64,000 bases of DNA, taken from Burkholderia anthina. GTDB taxonomy: Bacteria > Pseudomonadota > Gammaproteobacteria > Burkholderiales > Burkholderiaceae. The position numbers and the translations under genes were made by a program. The notes under the pieces are model-generated. The model saw nothing but the letters and a program-made list of their open reading frames with translations. It was not told the origin of the DNA and did no database searches. The stretch covers positions 310,001 through 374,000 of the forward strand of contig NZ_CABVLY010000001.1 in the NCBI RefSeq assembly GCF_902498995.1, written 5' to 3'. Of this stretch, positions 63,877 to 64,000 are shown piece after piece (within the stretch, counting starts at the first letter, position 1; the number at the start of each line of letters is the position of its first letter).

Positions 63877-64000
63877 TGAAACACCACGATCAGGTCGCCG
63901 ACGCATTCGGCACGACGGCCGCCGCCTATCTGACGAGCACGGTCCACGCGACGGGCGCGGATCTGCAGGCGCTGGCCGACGCCGTGCGCGCGACGCCCGA
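63877..64000 (+). CDS. SAM-dependent methyltransferase, N-terminus only
   Basis: The first 41 codons of a gene cut by the window end. It starts at ATG 63877 with AAGGAG upstream (MKHHDQVADAFGTTAAAYLT). The pattern VADAFGTTAAAYLTS is typical of class I methyltransferases of the UbiE/YcgJ type. The target is unknown because the catalytic part lies outside. Confidence 0.75.

Overview
The window is GC-rich, ordinary bacterial chromosome from a beta-proteobacterium. Gene content, strong G/C third-position bias and gene order (pepA beside lptF/lptG, zapA-6S RNA-EVE, panC/panD near scpA, tamA/tamB, metG opposite apbC) point to Burkholderia, most likely the B. cepacia complex. The assignment rests on recognising protein families and gene order, not on a database search. 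Apart from one small decayed island at a tRNA gene there are no insertion sequences, no prophage body, no rRNA and no CRISPR array.

Layout. 1-4.9 kb: three LysR regulators with an epoxide-hydrolase-like enzyme and a short-chain dehydrogenase; two enzyme/regulator pairs are divergent with LysR-box-like operators between them. 5.1-6.7 kb: a remnant island at tRNA-Leu(CAA) holding a frameshifted STM2901-family gene, a DUF1493 gene and an integrase N-terminal fragment. 6.8-15.9 kb: an orphan amino-acid-type binding protein, then the assimilatory sulfate module cysB / cysI-DUF934-cysH-cysD-cysN-cobA, with a convergent cbiX chelatase. CobA and CbiX make the siroheme that CysI needs. 15.9-21.5 kb: lptG/lptF (LPS export), pepA, holC, a DUF2486 protein and a small cytochrome c. 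21.6-27.8 kb: ilvD, a divergent LysR gene, lgt, a SIMPL protein, an EVE protein, 6S RNA, zapA and a zapB-like gene.

27.9-38.2 kb: a cobalamin locus. A B12 riboswitch precedes, across about 680 bp without a recognisable gene, the operon btuC-btuD-cobT-cobS-cobC. Facing it is cobU-cbiB-cobD-btuF, with cobQ divergent from cobU. Together these import corrinoid and build and attach the lower ligand; corrin-ring synthesis genes are not in the window. 38.2-44.5 kb: a tiny secreted peptide, DoxX, an orphan ParA ATPase, panD, panC, scpA, a DUF3460 gene and tamA. 44.5-48.6 kb: tamB.

48.7-51.0 kb: the least explained locus. Two overlapping genes encode a radical SAM protein and a methyltransferase fused to a nucleotidyltransferase-like domain; this is my best candidate for an undescribed modification system. 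51.2-64 kb: metG, an OmpA-like lipoprotein, apbC, a CuZn-SOD-like lipoprotein that has lost most metal ligands, a triple-hairpin element before dcd, a basic amino acid decarboxylase, a DUF1311 protein, a HAD phosphatase, argH, and an XRE regulator divergent from a methyltransferase gene cut by the window end.
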